Source: Pseudomonadota bacterium
GTDB lineage: Bacteria; Pseudomonadota; Alphaproteobacteria; Micavibrionales; UBA2020
Length of the DNA: 64,000 bases
Direction of reading: 5' to 3'
Assembly (NCBI GenBank): GCA_023444705.1
Contig: JAEXMB010000095.1
Coordinates: forward strand, 1 to 64,000
Of this stretch, positions 1 to 8,406 are shown piece after piece (positions within the stretch are counted from its first letter, which is position 1; the number at the start of each line of letters is the position of its first letter). A program made the translations under genes and the position numbers. The notes below the pieces were generated by a model. It was given only the letters and a program-made list of their open reading frames with translations. It was not told the origin of the DNA and did no database searches.

Positions 1-1
1 G

Positions 2-823
2 CGCGATACCGACATCCTGCGCGAACTCGGCTTTACCACCGCCGATATCAATCTGCCCAACGACGACAAGCAAACGCCGCTGCATCTGGCCGCCGCCGTG
101 CCGCGCAAATACCGTGCCAGCGCACAAGTCGCACGTGCGCTGATCAGCCGTGGTGCCAGCGTACATGCGCGCGATGGCGACAGCCGCACGCCGTTGCACG
201 TTCTCTGCGCCGATAAAACCTCTGACGAGGCGGCACTTGGCGCGGTCGCGCTGGTGTTTCTGGAACATGGCGCGCGCATCGAAGACAAGATGTCGGGCGG
301 GCTGACGCCGCTGATGCTGGTGGCGGCGGGCGGGCGCGCCGACCTTTATGCGCTGCTGGTGCAAAAGGGCGCCAACATTCATGCCAAAGACAGCGCGGGC
401 CTGCGTGCCTCTGACCATGCGCGCGCGGCGGGGCATTACGCGCTGGCCGATCATTTCAAGGCGCGCGAGGACGAAACACCGGAAACCAAGCCGTCGTTTG
501 ATTCAACCGTGGTGCCCAAGGTCGAGTGGACCAAGCTTGGCGATGATAAAATCTCGCGCACGACGATCGAGGATCCGATCCGCTACAGGCTGACCGAGAT
601 TTTCAACTTCCGTACCGCCACCTATACCTGCATCACGCAAAACCTCTACACCAAGGCCGAGGCCGTCACGGTGCGCACCTTTGACGAACTGGGCGACAAC
701 GAGATGATCATGTGGGCGCGCACGGCGCTGGAACGCAAGGGCGGGCGCATCGAAGACAGCCGCCACGGCCTGCGCAAGGGCGGGGTGGTCAAAATCGGCA
801 AGCCCCCTGCACCGGGCAGCTAG
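2..823 (+). CDS. Ankyrin-repeat protein, 5' end outside the window
   Basis: The reading frame is open from base 2, so the gene starts before the window; 273 residues are visible. The first ~130 visible residues are ankyrin repeats, with signatures such as TPLHLAA, TPLHVLC and TPLMLVAA spaced about one repeat apart, a fold that binds partner proteins. After a charged linker (ETKPS region) comes a ~100-residue C-terminal segment without ankyrin signature that I do not recognise. It carries RYRLTEIFNFR and two TYTC/TVRT-like strands. The first internal ATG-like start is GTG at 98, but ankyrin sequence continues upstream of it, so it is not the real start. Function is unknown; a binding or scaffold role is inferred from the repeats only. 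Confidence 0.8.
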   Translation, partial: RDTDILRELGFTTADINLPNDDKQTPLHLAAAVPRKYRASAQVARALISRGASVHARDGDSRTPLHVLCADKTSDEAALGAVALVFLEHGARIEDKMSGGLTPLMLVAAGGRADLYALLVQKGANIHAKDSAGLRASDHARAAGHYALADHFKAREDETPETKPSFDSTVVPKVEWTKLGDDKISRTTIEDPIRYRLTEIFNFRTATYTCITQNLYTKAEAVTVRTFDELGDNEMIMWARTALERKGGRIEDSRHGLRKGGVVKIGKPPAPGS

Positions 824-863
824 TATCCATAACCAAGCGCAGATTTAGTTATTCCAGTTGGCT

Positions 864-891
864 TTGACCCACTATATCTGGTATAGACAAT
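864..891 (+). promoter_or_regulatory. Candidate sigma70-type promoter for rpiB-glyA-nrdR-nusB
   Basis: TTGACC at 864-869 and GACAAT at 886-891 are separated by 16 bases, giving an expected transcription start near 898 and a short leader before the ATG at 925. The -10 matches the consensus at four of six positions. It lies in the only non-coding gap upstream of this gene run. Pattern-based only. Confidence 0.35.
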
Positions 892-924
892 GCCAGTAAC
901 ACAGTATCTTGGGGGTTGCGCATC

Positions 925-1371
925 ATGACATCACCGCTGACACTGGCCTTTGCCGCCGACCATGCAGGATTTGAACTCAAGGGCCTGCTGATCGCCTATG
1001 CCAAGGACCGCGGCTTTGCGGTCGTCGACCTTGGCACGCATAGCGGCGAGCGTGTGGATTACCCCGATTTCGGCGCGTCGCTCGCGCATGCCATTCTCGA
1101 AGACAAGGCCGATCTTGGCATCGGCATCTGCGGCAGCGGCATCGGCATTTCCATCGCGCTCAACCGTTTCAAGGGCATTCGCGCGGCACTGTGCCACAAC
1201 GCGCAGACCGCAACGCTGGCGCGCCAGCATAACGACGCCAACGTGCTGTGCCTTGGTGCGCGTATCATCACTTTCGAAGAAGCGGCGGCATGCTTTGACG
1301 CTTTTCTTGACGCATCGTTTGAAGGCGGCCGCCACGGCGACCGCGTCGCCAAGCTGGAGACCCTGACATGA
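925..1371 (+). CDS. rpiB: Ribose-5-phosphate isomerase B
   Basis: RpiB/LacAB-family isomerase of 148 residues that interconverts ribose 5-phosphate and ribulose 5-phosphate in the cytoplasmic pentose phosphate pathway. The N-terminal [10 protein letters not shown] motif and the [14 protein letters not shown] loop with the catalytic Cys are both present, followed by [18 protein letters not shown], which matches the family. I chose the ATG at 925 because a GGGGG ribosome-binding run lies at 911-915; a TTG nine bases upstream (916) is in frame but too close to that run. The stop overlaps an upstream candidate start of glyA, so the two are probably co-transcribed. A second pentose-pathway enzyme, rpe, lies at 53958. 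Confidence 0.95.
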   Translation: MTSPLTLAFAADHAGFELKGLLIAYAKDRGFAVVDLGTHSGERVDYPDFGASLAHAILEDKADLGIGICGSGIGISIALNRFKGIRAALCHNAQTATLARQHNDANVLCLGARIITFEEAAACFDAFLDASFEGGRHGDRVAKLETLT

Positions 1372-1397
1372 GCCTTGCACGCAAAGAGGTGGCAGAC

Positions 1398-2678
1398 ATG
1401 AACAACGCATTTTTCGGGCAATCGCTGCAAGACGCCGACACTGCCGTATTCAACGCCGTGCAGGCAGAACTCAAGCGCCAGCAAGAGCAGATCGAACTGA
1501 TCGCCTCGGAAAACATCGTCAGCCGCGCGGTGCTGCAGGCGCAAGGTTCGGTGCTGACCAACAAATACGCCGAAGGCTATCCCGGCAAGCGCTATTACGG
1601 CGGGTGCGAGCATGTCGACGTGGTCGAGCAACTGGCGATCGAGCGCGTGTGCCAGCTCTTTGGATCAAAATTCGCCAACGTCCAGCCACATTCGGGTAGC
1701 CAGGCCAATCAGGCCGTGCTGCTGGCGTTGCTGCAGCCGGGTGATGTCGTGCTGGGCCAGTCGCTGGCCTCGGGCGGCCACCTGACGCACGGCGCCAAGC
1801 CCAATATGTCGGGCAAATGGTTTACGGCCGTGCAATACGGCGTACGCGAAGCCGATGCCCTGATCGACTATGACGAGGTCGAGCGCCTTGCCAAAGAACA
1901 CAAGCCCAAGCTGATTATCGCGGGCGCTTCCGCCTATCCGCGCCAGATCGACTTCGCGCGCTTTCGCGCCATCGCCGACAGTGTCGGCGCCTACCTGATG
2001 GTTGACATGGCGCATTACGCGGGGTTGATCGCGGCGGGCATTTATCCATCGCCGGTTGCGCATGCGCATGTCGTGACCTCGACCACGCACAAGACCTTGC
2101 GCGGCCCGCGCGGCGGCATCGTGCTGACCAACGACGAGGACATCGCCAAAAAAATCAACTCGGCCCTGTTCCCGGGCCTGCAGGGCGGCCCGCTTGAACA
2201 CGTCATCGCCGCCAAGGCGGTCGCGTTTGGCGAAGCGCTGCAACCCTCGTACAAAACCTACATGCAGGCGGTGCTGGATAACGCGCGCGCGCTATCGGCA
2301 ACGCTGGTTAAAGGCGGGCTGAACATTGTCTCGGGCGGTACCGATAGTCACCTCGTGCTGGTCGATCTGCGCCCCAAAGGCGTGACCGGCAAGGACGCCG
2401 AACACGCGCTTGAAGCCGCGCGCATGACCTGCAACAAAAACGCCATTCCGTTTGATCCCGCCAAGCCGACCATTACGTCGGGGGTGCGTCTTGGCACGCC
2501 GGCCGCAACCACGCGCGGCTTTGGCGTTGCGGAATTTACCCAAGTGGGCGAGTGGATCGTCGAGGTGCTTGACGGCCTGGCCAAAAACGGGGCCGAGGGC
2601 AATGCGGCGGTTGAACAGGCCGTGGCCGCGCGCGTGGCCGAGCTGTGCCGCCGCTTTCCGATCTACGAAGGACTGTAA
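1398..2678 (+). CDS. glyA: Serine hydroxymethyltransferase
   Basis: PLP enzyme that converts serine and tetrahydrofolate to glycine and methylene-tetrahydrofolate. At 426 residues it is standard length. Seen: LIASENIVS near the N-terminus, [31 protein letters not shown], and the PLP-lysine motif [14 protein letters not shown]. Start: an in-frame ATG at 1368 overlaps the rpiB stop, but AGAGG at 1385-1389 is well placed for the ATG at 1398, and MNNAFF fits the family's usual start, so 1398 is preferred. It is followed after 6 bases by nrdR, an arrangement (glyA-nrdR-nusB) common in alphaproteobacteria. Confidence 0.96.
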   Translation: MNNAFFGQSLQDADTAVFNAVQAELKRQQEQIELIASENIVSRAVLQAQGSVLTNKYAEGYPGKRYYGGCEHVDVVEQLAIERVCQLFGSKFANVQPHSGSQANQAVLLALLQPGDVVLGQSLASGGHLTHGAKPNMSGKWFTAVQYGVREADALIDYDEVERLAKEHKPKLIIAGASAYPRQIDFARFRAIADSVGAYLMVDMAHYAGLIAAGIYPSPVAHAHVVTSTTHKTLRGPRGGIVLTNDEDIAKKINSALFPGLQGGPLEHVIAAKAVAFGEALQPSYKTYMQAVLDNARALSATLVKGGLNIVSGGTDSHLVLVDLRPKGVTGKDAEHALEAARMTCNKNAIPFDPAKPTITSGVRLGTPAATTRGFGVAEFTQVGEWIVEVLDGLAKNGAEGNAAVEQAVAARVAELCRRFPIYEGL

Positions 2679-2684
2679 GCCGCC

Positions 2685-3158
2685 ATGAAGTGCCCCTTTT
2701 GCAACGGCGAAGACACGCAAGTCAAAGACAGCCGCCCCACCGAAGACAATGCCGCCATCCGCCGCCGCCGCGAATGCCCCAACTGCGACGCGCGCTTTAC
2801 GACGTTCGAGCGTGTGCAGCTGCGCGAGATCACCGTCATCAAGAACGACGGCAGCCGCGAGCCGTTTGACCGCGACAAGCTGATGCGCTCCGTGCGCCTG
2901 CCGCTGCAAAAGCGCCCGGTCGATGCCGAGACGATGGAGCGCTGCGTCAACCAGATCGTGCGCGAGCTTGAACAGGGCAACGACGCCGACGCCACCACCA
3001 AGCTGATTGGTGAAAAGGTCATGCTGGCGCTGGCCAAGCTTGATCCGGTCGCGTATGTGCGTTATGCATCCATCTACAAGGACTTCCGCGAGGTCAACGA
3101 TTACAACGCGTTCCTTGCCACCATCGAGGAAATCGCCAAAAAGGCAGGTAACGGCTAA
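2685..3158 (+). CDS. nrdR: Transcriptional repressor NrdR
   Basis: 157-residue regulator that senses (d)ATP and represses ribonucleotide reductase genes. The N-terminal zinc ribbon MKCPFC...[17 protein letters not shown] has four cysteines in two CxxC pairs, followed by an ATP-cone domain ([18 protein letters not shown] onward). Length and motif order match the family throughout. Its TAA stop shares one base with the nusB ATG (3158), which indicates translational coupling. No NrdR box was searched for elsewhere because no nrd gene lies in the window. Confidence 0.96.
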   Translation: MKCPFCNGEDTQVKDSRPTEDNAAIRRRRECPNCDARFTTFERVQLREITVIKNDGSREPFDRDKLMRSVRLPLQKRPVDAETMERCVNQIVRELEQGNDADATTKLIGEKVMLALAKLDPVAYVRYASIYKDFREVNDYNAFLATIEEIAKKAGNG

Positions 3159-3688
3159 TGGTCAAGAAACTTCCCAATCCCGATCGCGTCGCGCCGAAAG
3201 TGATCGCGAAAGAGGCTGAAAAGCCCTCGGCCAAGCCGACCAGCGGGTCCGTCAAAGCGCAAAAGACCGCCGCACGCCTTGCCGCCGTGCAGGTGCTCTA
3301 CCAGATGCGCCTGAACAATCAAGAAGCGGGCGACGCCGTGCGCGAATTCCTTGTGCATCGCGTGGGCTTTAATCTTGATGGCGACGTTTTTGTACCTGCC
3401 CAGCCGCAATTGCTGCAGGACATCGTTCTGGGCGTGGCCGAGCGCTGGGCCGACGTCAGCCAGATCCTTGAAACCGCCCTGCGCGACGGCGGGCGCGAGG
3501 AGGTCGAGGTCATCCTTGAATGCATCCTGCGTGCCGGTATTTACGAGTTGCTGGCGCATGGCAGCACCGATGTCGGCATCATCATCCATGACTACATGAA
3601 CGTGACGACCGGATTTTACGACGGCAAAGAGCCCAAGCTGGTCAACGCCATCCTCGACAAGGTGGCGAAGAAAGTCCGCGTTTCCTGA
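3158..3688 (+). CDS. nusB: Transcription antitermination factor NusB
   Basis: 176-residue NusB. With NusE it binds boxA RNA and supports antitermination at rRNA operons. After a ~35-residue basic, low-complexity N-terminal extension (VAPKVIAKEAEKPSAK region) the core begins at AARLAAVQVLYQMRLNNQ and ends with PKLVNAILDKVAKKVR, both typical. Usual NusB proteins are ~140-160 residues, so the extension is the only oddity. It is coupled to nrdR by a one-base overlap and convergent with the next gene, with only three bases between the stops. Confidence 0.93.
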   Translation: MVKKLPNPDRVAPKVIAKEAEKPSAKPTSGSVKAQKTAARLAAVQVLYQMRLNNQEAGDAVREFLVHRVGFNLDGDVFVPAQPQLLQDIVLGVAERWADVSQILETALRDGGREEVEVILECILRAGIYELLAHGSTDVGIIIHDYMNVTTGFYDGKEPKLVNAILDKVAKKVRVS

Positions 3689-3691
3689 TTT

Positions 3692-4384
3692 TCAAAGTCT
3701 GAAGCTGCGCTTCGCCGCCCCGTGCCACGGCGTATTGGGGGCGGGAATGTCGTGCGCGCGGCCTTCTTTTGCCGCGGCGGCATGCAAGACGCCAAGCGCT
3801 GCGGCTTCGATTTCGCCATTGCGCGTGGATTGCAGGTCGCACTTGATCTGGGTTGTTTGACCGGATATATCGAGGCGGCTGAAATCAAGACCCGCAAGGT
3901 CTTCGGAGGTCAGGTCGAGTATGCCGCGCCCCGCGACCTTTCTGATTGCGCGCGATAGCTCCATCGCCTGATGGACATGCCTGCCGACCTCGCGCCGCGA
4001 GAGGGCTTCCAGTCCGTCCTGCGCCGCAAGGAAATCCGCGCTGTTCAATCTGGTATGTTCGACGTCGAAAATGTTCTTATCGGGATTGCGTGCTTGCTCC
4101 TGCAACTGTTTGTGCAGGCGGTTCATGTTGCGCACGGCCTTGTCGACAATGTCTTCGTATAGCTCACATCCGCTGGCGGTAAGGGCTGTGGCATAAACGT
4201 CGACGCGCAATTCGTCGGCACCTGTGATGCCAAAACCCGTATAGGCATGCAGGCTGTCATGCAGGTCGGCGGCAATGCCGTCGGCTTCGCTCGGCAGGGC
4301 ATAGATACGCTGGAATTCAGCGACCATGTCCGTGACGCTGACGCGTTTACCGGCTTGCTGAAAATGGTCGCGCAAAGGGGACAT
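3692..4384 (-). CDS. Protein with a Coq4-like HDxxHx(11)E metal motif
   Basis: 230-residue cytoplasmic protein not recognised at whole-length level. Around residues 40-60 it reads LHDSLHAYTGFGITGADEL, so H42, D43, H46 and E58 match exactly the HDxxHx(11)E metal-binding pattern of COQ4, the ubiquinone-biosynthesis protein acting on ring carbon C1. The intervening AYTGFG resembles the LTGYG of that family. The second half (from about residue 110) is helical and charged, and does not match COQ4 in my reading. The ATG at 4384 is preferred to a TTG at 4387. An AT-rich dyad lies upstream at 4396-4417. Assignment to the COQ4 family is inference from one motif; ubiquinone biosynthesis is possible, not shown. 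Confidence 0.5.
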   Translation of the reverse strand: MSPLRDHFQQAGKRVSVTDMVAEFQRIYALPSEADGIAADLHDSLHAYTGFGITGADELRVDVYATALTASGCELYEDIVDKAVRNMNRLHKQLQEQARNPDKNIFDVEHTRLNSADFLAAQDGLEALSRREVGRHVHQAMELSRAIRKVAGRGILDLTSEDLAGLDFSRLDISGQTTQIKCDLQSTRNGEIEAAALGVLHAAAAKEGRAHDIPAPNTPWHGAAKRSFRL

Positions 4385-4395
4385 CAAACACCGTT

Positions 4396-4417
4396 ATATT
4401 ATTTGACATAATAATAT
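4396..4417. promoter_or_regulatory. AT-rich inverted repeat upstream of the Coq4-motif gene
   Basis: Perfect 8-base arms ATATTATT / AATAATAT flank a central TGACAT. The dyad sits 12 bases upstream of the start at 4384 in otherwise GC-rich DNA, a position suited to an operator or promoter element. A 14-base part of it (TTTGACATAATAAT) recurs at 47745-47758 upstream of the prolyl oligopeptidase gene. The binding protein is unknown. Confidence 0.4.
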
Positions 4418-4472
4418 CAGAGCGTGCGGCACATGTCCAGCGGTGCGCGTGAGTTGCAGATAAGACATTGAA

Positions 4473-5645
4473 TTATTTCGAAAGTCTGGCAAGGCCAGCT
4501 TCAAGGTCAGCCCTCAAATCCGCCACATCCTCAAGCCCGATGTGCAGGCGCAGGTTAAAGCCGTCCTCGCTCCACGGCTCGGCGGTACGGATGGGCCTGG
4601 GCTGTTCGGGGAACAGCAGGCTTTCAAAACCGCCCCACGAAAAGCCGATCTTGAATAGATCCATGCCGTCGAGCATCTGCGCGATTTTCGTGCGGTCGGC
4701 TTCATGCAACACGATGCCAAAGGTGCCGCTGGCGCCGGTGTAATATTTCTTCCAGTTGTCATGACCGCGCGCGCCTTCGATGGCGGGGTGCAACACGCGT
4801 TTGACGGCGGGGTGCGTGGCCAGCCATTGCGCGATCTCAAGCGCGGCTTTTTGATGTTGCGCCATACGCACATGCAACGTGCGCAGGCCGCGGCTGGCAA
4901 GGTAGAGTTCTTCCGATCCGCCGCACAGGCCCAGCATCAGTGCGGCGCGCTTGACCGCAGGCCAGCTGGCTTCGTTGGCCGATACCACGCCGAGCATGGC
5001 GTCGGAATGGCCCGAGATATATTTGGTCGCCGACATCACCGACACGTCAATGCCGTGATCCATCGGGCGGAAGTTCAGCGGCGTGGCCCAGCTGTTGTCA
5101 ATCGCGGTTTTGATATTGGCCGCCTTGGCAGCGGCGGTGATCGCGCCCACATCCTGCACCTCAAACGTCAGCGATCCGGGGCTTTCCATGAAGACCAGAC
5201 GCGTGGTGTCGCGAAACAGCTTGGTGATGTCGCCGCCGATCAGCGGCGGGTAGTATTCGACGTCAACGCCAAAACGGCGCAGGATTTCCTCGCAGCTCTT
5301 GCGGCTGGGGCCGTAGCAGTTGTCGACCATCAGCACATGGTCGCCCGCCTTGGTAAAGGCCATCAGCGCGGTCAAAATCGCCGACAGGCCCGAACATGTC
5401 GATACGCTGTTATGGGCGCCTTCGATGGCGGCAATCGCTTCCTCAAACGCGGCACTGCTGGGCGTGCCCGCGCGGCCATAGTGAAACGGCGTGTGGGGGA
5501 CTTTTTCAAATTCTTCGTAGGTGTCAAAGACGATGGTCGACATGCGGTGCGGCGGCACGCTGACGGCGCCGTGATAACGCTCTGGGTGGCTGCCCGCATG
5601 GGTCAGCAGGGTCGCGGTCGGTGTCGGTGTCTTCGCCTTGGTCAT
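4473..5645 (-). CDS. metC: Cystathionine beta-lyase
   Basis: 390-residue PLP enzyme of the Cys/Met-metabolism family that cleaves cystathionine to homocysteine, pyruvate and ammonia. Seen: YGRAGTPSSAAFEEAIAAIEG, CSGLSAILTAL, DNSWATPLNF, and the PLP-lysine motif SATKYISGHSDAM, whose GHSD is typical of beta-lyases rather than gamma-synthases. The frame is open upstream, but the start is set at the ATG at 5645, eight bases after the sseA stop; the extra upstream residues are Arg/His-rich and lie inside sseA. It is the last gene of the Nudix-sseA-metC operon, so two sulfur-metabolism enzymes are co-expressed. Confidence 0.93.
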   Translation of the reverse strand: MTKAKTPTPTATLLTHAGSHPERYHGAVSVPPHRMSTIVFDTYEEFEKVPHTPFHYGRAGTPSSAAFEEAIAAIEGAHNSVSTCSGLSAILTALMAFTKAGDHVLMVDNCYGPSRKSCEEILRRFGVDVEYYPPLIGGDITKLFRDTTRLVFMESPGSLTFEVQDVGAITAAAKAANIKTAIDNSWATPLNFRPMDHGIDVSVMSATKYISGHSDAMLGVVSANEASWPAVKRAALMLGLCGGSEELYLASRGLRTLHVRMAQHQKAALEIAQWLATHPAVKRVLHPAIEGARGHDNWKKYYTGASGTFGIVLHEADRTKIAQMLDGMDLFKIGFSWGGFESLLFPEQPRPIRTAEPWSEDGFNLRLHIGLEDVADLRADLEAGLARLSK

Positions 5646-5653
5646 GATGCTGC

Positions 5654-6493
5654 TTACCCTTCGTCCTTTTCCACCGGCATGCCCGGCGTGGTGGCCCATT
5701 CCGACCATGAACCGCCGTAAATGGCGGCGTCGGTGGTGCCGATTTCGTGCAGGGCCAGCGCGACGACGCATGCGGTGACGCCGCTGCCGCAGGTGCAGGC
5801 GATTTTGCCCGTTACCGGCACGCCTTCATGCGCGAAGTGTTGCCTGAGCGCGTCGGCGTTGTGCAGGCGGCCTGTCTCGGGGTCGATCAGGCTGCCGAAA
5901 AAGGCATTGTGCGAACCGGGGATGTGCCCCGACGCCATGCCCGGGCGCGGTTCGGGGATTTGCCCTGAAAAGCGGCGCGGGTCGCGCGCGTCCAGCACGG
6001 CAAAGCTGTTGTCGGTGATGTTGGCCAGCATATCCTCGCGGCGCTTGAACAGTTCAGGGCGCAAATGTGCCTTGAAAAACACGGGTTGCGGTGCTGCGGT
6101 TTTGGGCACCAGCGGCAATCCCGCCGCACGCCATGCGGGCAGGCCGCCGTCAAGCACGCGCACGTTGTCGTGGCCGAACAGGCGCAACATCCACCACACG
6201 CGCGCGGCAGCAAAGGCCATGCCGGTCTGGTCATAGACGATGACGGTGTCGTCATTGCCGATGCCAAGTTTGCCGACTTCTTCGGCAAAGACTTCGGCGG
6301 AGGGAATGGTGTGCGCCTGCGGCGCTGCCGTATCGGCGATAAGGTCGATGTCGAAATGCACGGCCTTTTCGATGCCAAGGCCCGAAGGTGGCTGGCCGTA
6401 AGTCGCGTCGACAATGCGCACGTTGGGCTGGTGCAGGATCGCGGCCAGTTCCTGTGGGGAGATCAGTGCCGATGCAGAAGCGGGTGCGGCCAT
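5654..6493 (-). CDS. sseA: 3-mercaptopyruvate/thiosulfate sulfurtransferase
   Basis: 279-residue protein with two rhodanese domains. The N-terminal domain is catalytically silent (VRIVDATY ... DDTVIVYDQTGMAFAARVWWMLRLFGH). The C-terminal domain carries the active loop CTCGSGVTAC with the catalytic Cys; CGSGVTA is the form typical of mercaptopyruvate sulfurtransferases rather than classical rhodanese. It transfers sulfane sulfur to cyanide or thiols. The ATG at 6493 is chosen because the Nudix stop is immediately upstream (TAA at 6497-6495) and the frame's upstream part lies inside that gene. It sits between the Nudix hydrolase and metC in one operon. Confidence 0.92.
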   Translation of the reverse strand: MAAPASASALISPQELAAILHQPNVRIVDATYGQPPSGLGIEKAVHFDIDLIADTAAPQAHTIPSAEVFAEEVGKLGIGNDDTVIVYDQTGMAFAAARVWWMLRLFGHDNVRVLDGGLPAWRAAGLPLVPKTAAPQPVFFKAHLRPELFKRREDMLANITDNSFAVLDARDPRRFSGQIPEPRPGMASGHIPGSHNAFFGSLIDPETGRLHNADALRQHFAHEGVPVTGKIACTCGSGVTACVVALALHEIGTTDAAIYGGSWSEWATTPGMPVEKDEG

Positions 6494-6494
6494 G

Positions 6495-7145
6495 TTATTT
6501 GCTCTCCGGCGACAGCCATTGCTCGCGCAGGTGTTCGCGGTGGCGGGCAAACCAGTTCAGGCCCAGTGCGGCCGCACCGTTGCGGATCAAGCCGGCGTCG
6601 AGCATCTCGAACACTTTTTCGGCGGGCAGCAGGTGGGTGCGGATTTCCTCGCCTTCTTCCTCGACGCCAAAGACGCCGCCGGCATCACTGCGTGCGATGC
6701 GGCCAATGAAGACATGGGCCAGTTCGTCAAGACAGCCGGGGCTGGTGAAGAACGAACCGACGCTGACAAGGTCAAGCACCTCGCAGCCGGTTTCCTCAAG
6801 CGTCTCGCGCTTGGCGGCCTCGATCGGCGTTTCGCCTTCGTCAAGCATGCCTGCCGCGCATTCAAGCAGGAAGGCGTTTTCCGGCTCGGCAATAAATGCG
6901 CCAAGGCGGAATTGCTCGTTGAGCATGATCTCGTCTGTTTCGGGCACATAAAGGACAACCATCGCATAGCCGCCGCAGGAAAAAATCTCGCGCTCCATCT
7001 CGGGCGCGAAGCCGTCGAATTTCATGCTGCGCGGCTCGGCGCGCACGATGTCGAGGGTGTGAAAACCGTCAAACACGCGCTCGCGCGCGGTGATACGGGC
7101 GGTAGGCTGGGCGTGCTGGCCGGGCTGGGGGCGGGAAGAAGTCAT
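6495..7145 (-). CDS. Nudix hydrolase, probably ADP-ribose pyrophosphatase
   Basis: 216-residue Nudix enzyme. The complete Nudix box GMLDEGETPIEAAKRETLEETGCE lies around residues 97-119 and carries the metal-binding REtleEE core. Upstream residues RAEPRSMKFDGF and a C-terminal EEGEEI segment resemble the ADP-ribose pyrophosphatase (NudF) subgroup, which splits ADP-ribose to AMP and ribose 5-phosphate. Substrate assignment is by family resemblance only. It is the first gene of the operon with sseA and metC, with a one-base gap. The ribose 5-phosphate product could feed the NAD-salvage genes at 25-28.5 kb, but there is no direct evidence of a link. Confidence 0.85.
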   Translation of the reverse strand: MTSSRPQPGQHAQPTARITARERVFDGFHTLDIVRAEPRSMKFDGFAPEMEREIFSCGGYAMVVLYVPETDEIMLNEQFRLGAFIAEPENAFLLECAAGMLDEGETPIEAAKRETLEETGCEVLDLVSVGSFFTSPGCLDELAHVFIGRIARSDAGGVFGVEEEGEEIRTHLLPAEKVFEMLDAGLIRNGAAALGLNWFARHREHLREQWLSPESK

Positions 7146-7336
7146 GGTATCGTCTTTCGCTGGTGTTTTCGGTGCAAAGCGTACTCCTCGGCAATGGGGC
7201 GATCAAGGGCAGTGGCACTGCACAAAACTTTACCTAATCACGGGATTTGCAACGTAAAACTGCTGGTTGGCGCTGGGGGGATCGGCTATAAAGGGCCATC
7301 CTTTATTTTTAGTCAGCAACGCGCGGGACCCCCAGC

Positions 7337-8380
7337 ATGGCCTTACCGGATATTCTTTATCGTGGCAAAACCAAGAACCTGCGCGGCAAGCCGGGTGCCA
7401 GTCCCTATATCATCGAATTTTCCGACCGCTACGACGCCTTTGGCTGGGGCGAGATGCCCGACGAGTTGCAAGGCAAGGCGGCGGGCCTCGCCTTTCTGGC
7501 GTGGTTTTTCTTTGACCATCTGGGCAAACCCGAAAGCTGGCAGGACAACGCGCTCTTCGCCGCTGTAAATGGCGGCGCGCGTCTGCAACGCCTGCAACGC
7601 GACGGCCTTGCGCATCACATGCTGGGCCTTGCGGGTGGGGACCTGCGCCCGCTGTCGCTGGAACGTGAAATCCTTTCGCCCAGCAAGCTGTTGCTGGTCA
7701 AGCCGCTGGCCTATCCTCATGACAGCGTGCGCGACGACCAGCCTGCTGATCGCGTGCTGCCCTTCGCGCTGCAATTCACTTTTCAGGGCGACAAGCCCGC
7801 GATTGCGTTTGTCTCGGACGAGGATGGTAGCGCCATCTCTCCCGCCACCGCGACGTCGAAAGGCAGGTTGAGCGCGGCAGAGCTGGATGAACTCGAACTC
7901 CTCGCCAAGCTGGTGGCGTTGCGCCTGCGCGCGACCTGCAAGCAGGTGGGTGCGGATCTGGCGCAAGGCACACTGCATTTCGCGGTTACCGGTACGGCCG
8001 GTGCCAGCCCGCGCGACTTCATGCTGGTCGACAGCCTTGGCCCGGACGAGTTGCGCATGTATATCGGCCAGACCGAGCTGTCGCAGGATGTGTTGTGCCA
8101 GGCCTATCGCGGCACCAACTGGATGACCGCGGTCGAAAAGGCCAAGGCGATGGCAAGCGAGCGCGGAGACCGTGACTGGAAGCGTATTTGCCAGGAAGAA
8201 CTCAAGGCACAGCCGCCGCTGTTGTCGCCCATCGTCAAGGAAAAGGCCGCAATGGTGTACAAGAGCCTTGCGCGCGAATTCTGCCAGCGCCAATACGGCA
8301 AGCCTGTCTTTGCCACCGCATGGGAGCTGCCGCGCATGGTGGCCAGCCTTGCACCCCGCCCGCAAAAGGCATCGGCCTGA
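7337..8380 (+). CDS. Divergent SAICAR synthetase (PurC)-like protein
   Basis: 347 residues. The N-terminus follows the PurC ATP-grasp pattern: ILYRGKTKNL (residues 6-15) corresponds to the family's YRGKaKdl, and FSDRYDAFGWGEMPD (28-42) to its fSDrySAFDwgempD. Later, FMLVDSLGPDELRMY resembles the PurC segment LgDEfsPDssRlW. The usual central VVRNxxAGS and DxKxEFG motifs are not clearly conserved, and the protein is about 100 residues longer than E. coli PurC. Canonical PurC joins CAIR and aspartate in purine synthesis; this one may be a paralogue with another amine substrate or may be the cell's PurC. It is transcribed alone or with the membrane protein downstream. Confidence 0.6.
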   Translation: MALPDILYRGKTKNLRGKPGASPYIIEFSDRYDAFGWGEMPDELQGKAAGLAFLAWFFFDHLGKPESWQDNALFAAVNGGARLQRLQRDGLAHHMLGLAGGDLRPLSLEREILSPSKLLLVKPLAYPHDSVRDDQPADRVLPFALQFTFQGDKPAIAFVSDEDGSAISPATATSKGRLSAAELDELELLAKLVALRLRATCKQVGADLAQGTLHFAVTGTAGASPRDFMLVDSLGPDELRMYIGQTELSQDVLCQAYRGTNWMTAVEKAKAMASERGDRDWKRICQEELKAQPPLLSPIVKEKAAMVYKSLAREFCQRQYGKPVFATAWELPRMVASLAPRPQKASA

Positions 8381-8406
8381 TTTTTTTTCTATAGGGGATA
8401 ATGACG

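Noticed and set aside
7146..7336. Possible riboswitch upstream of the PurC-like gene
   Set aside because: No purine, ZTP or other known riboswitch core could be drawn; only a weak TATAAA and no good -35 were seen.
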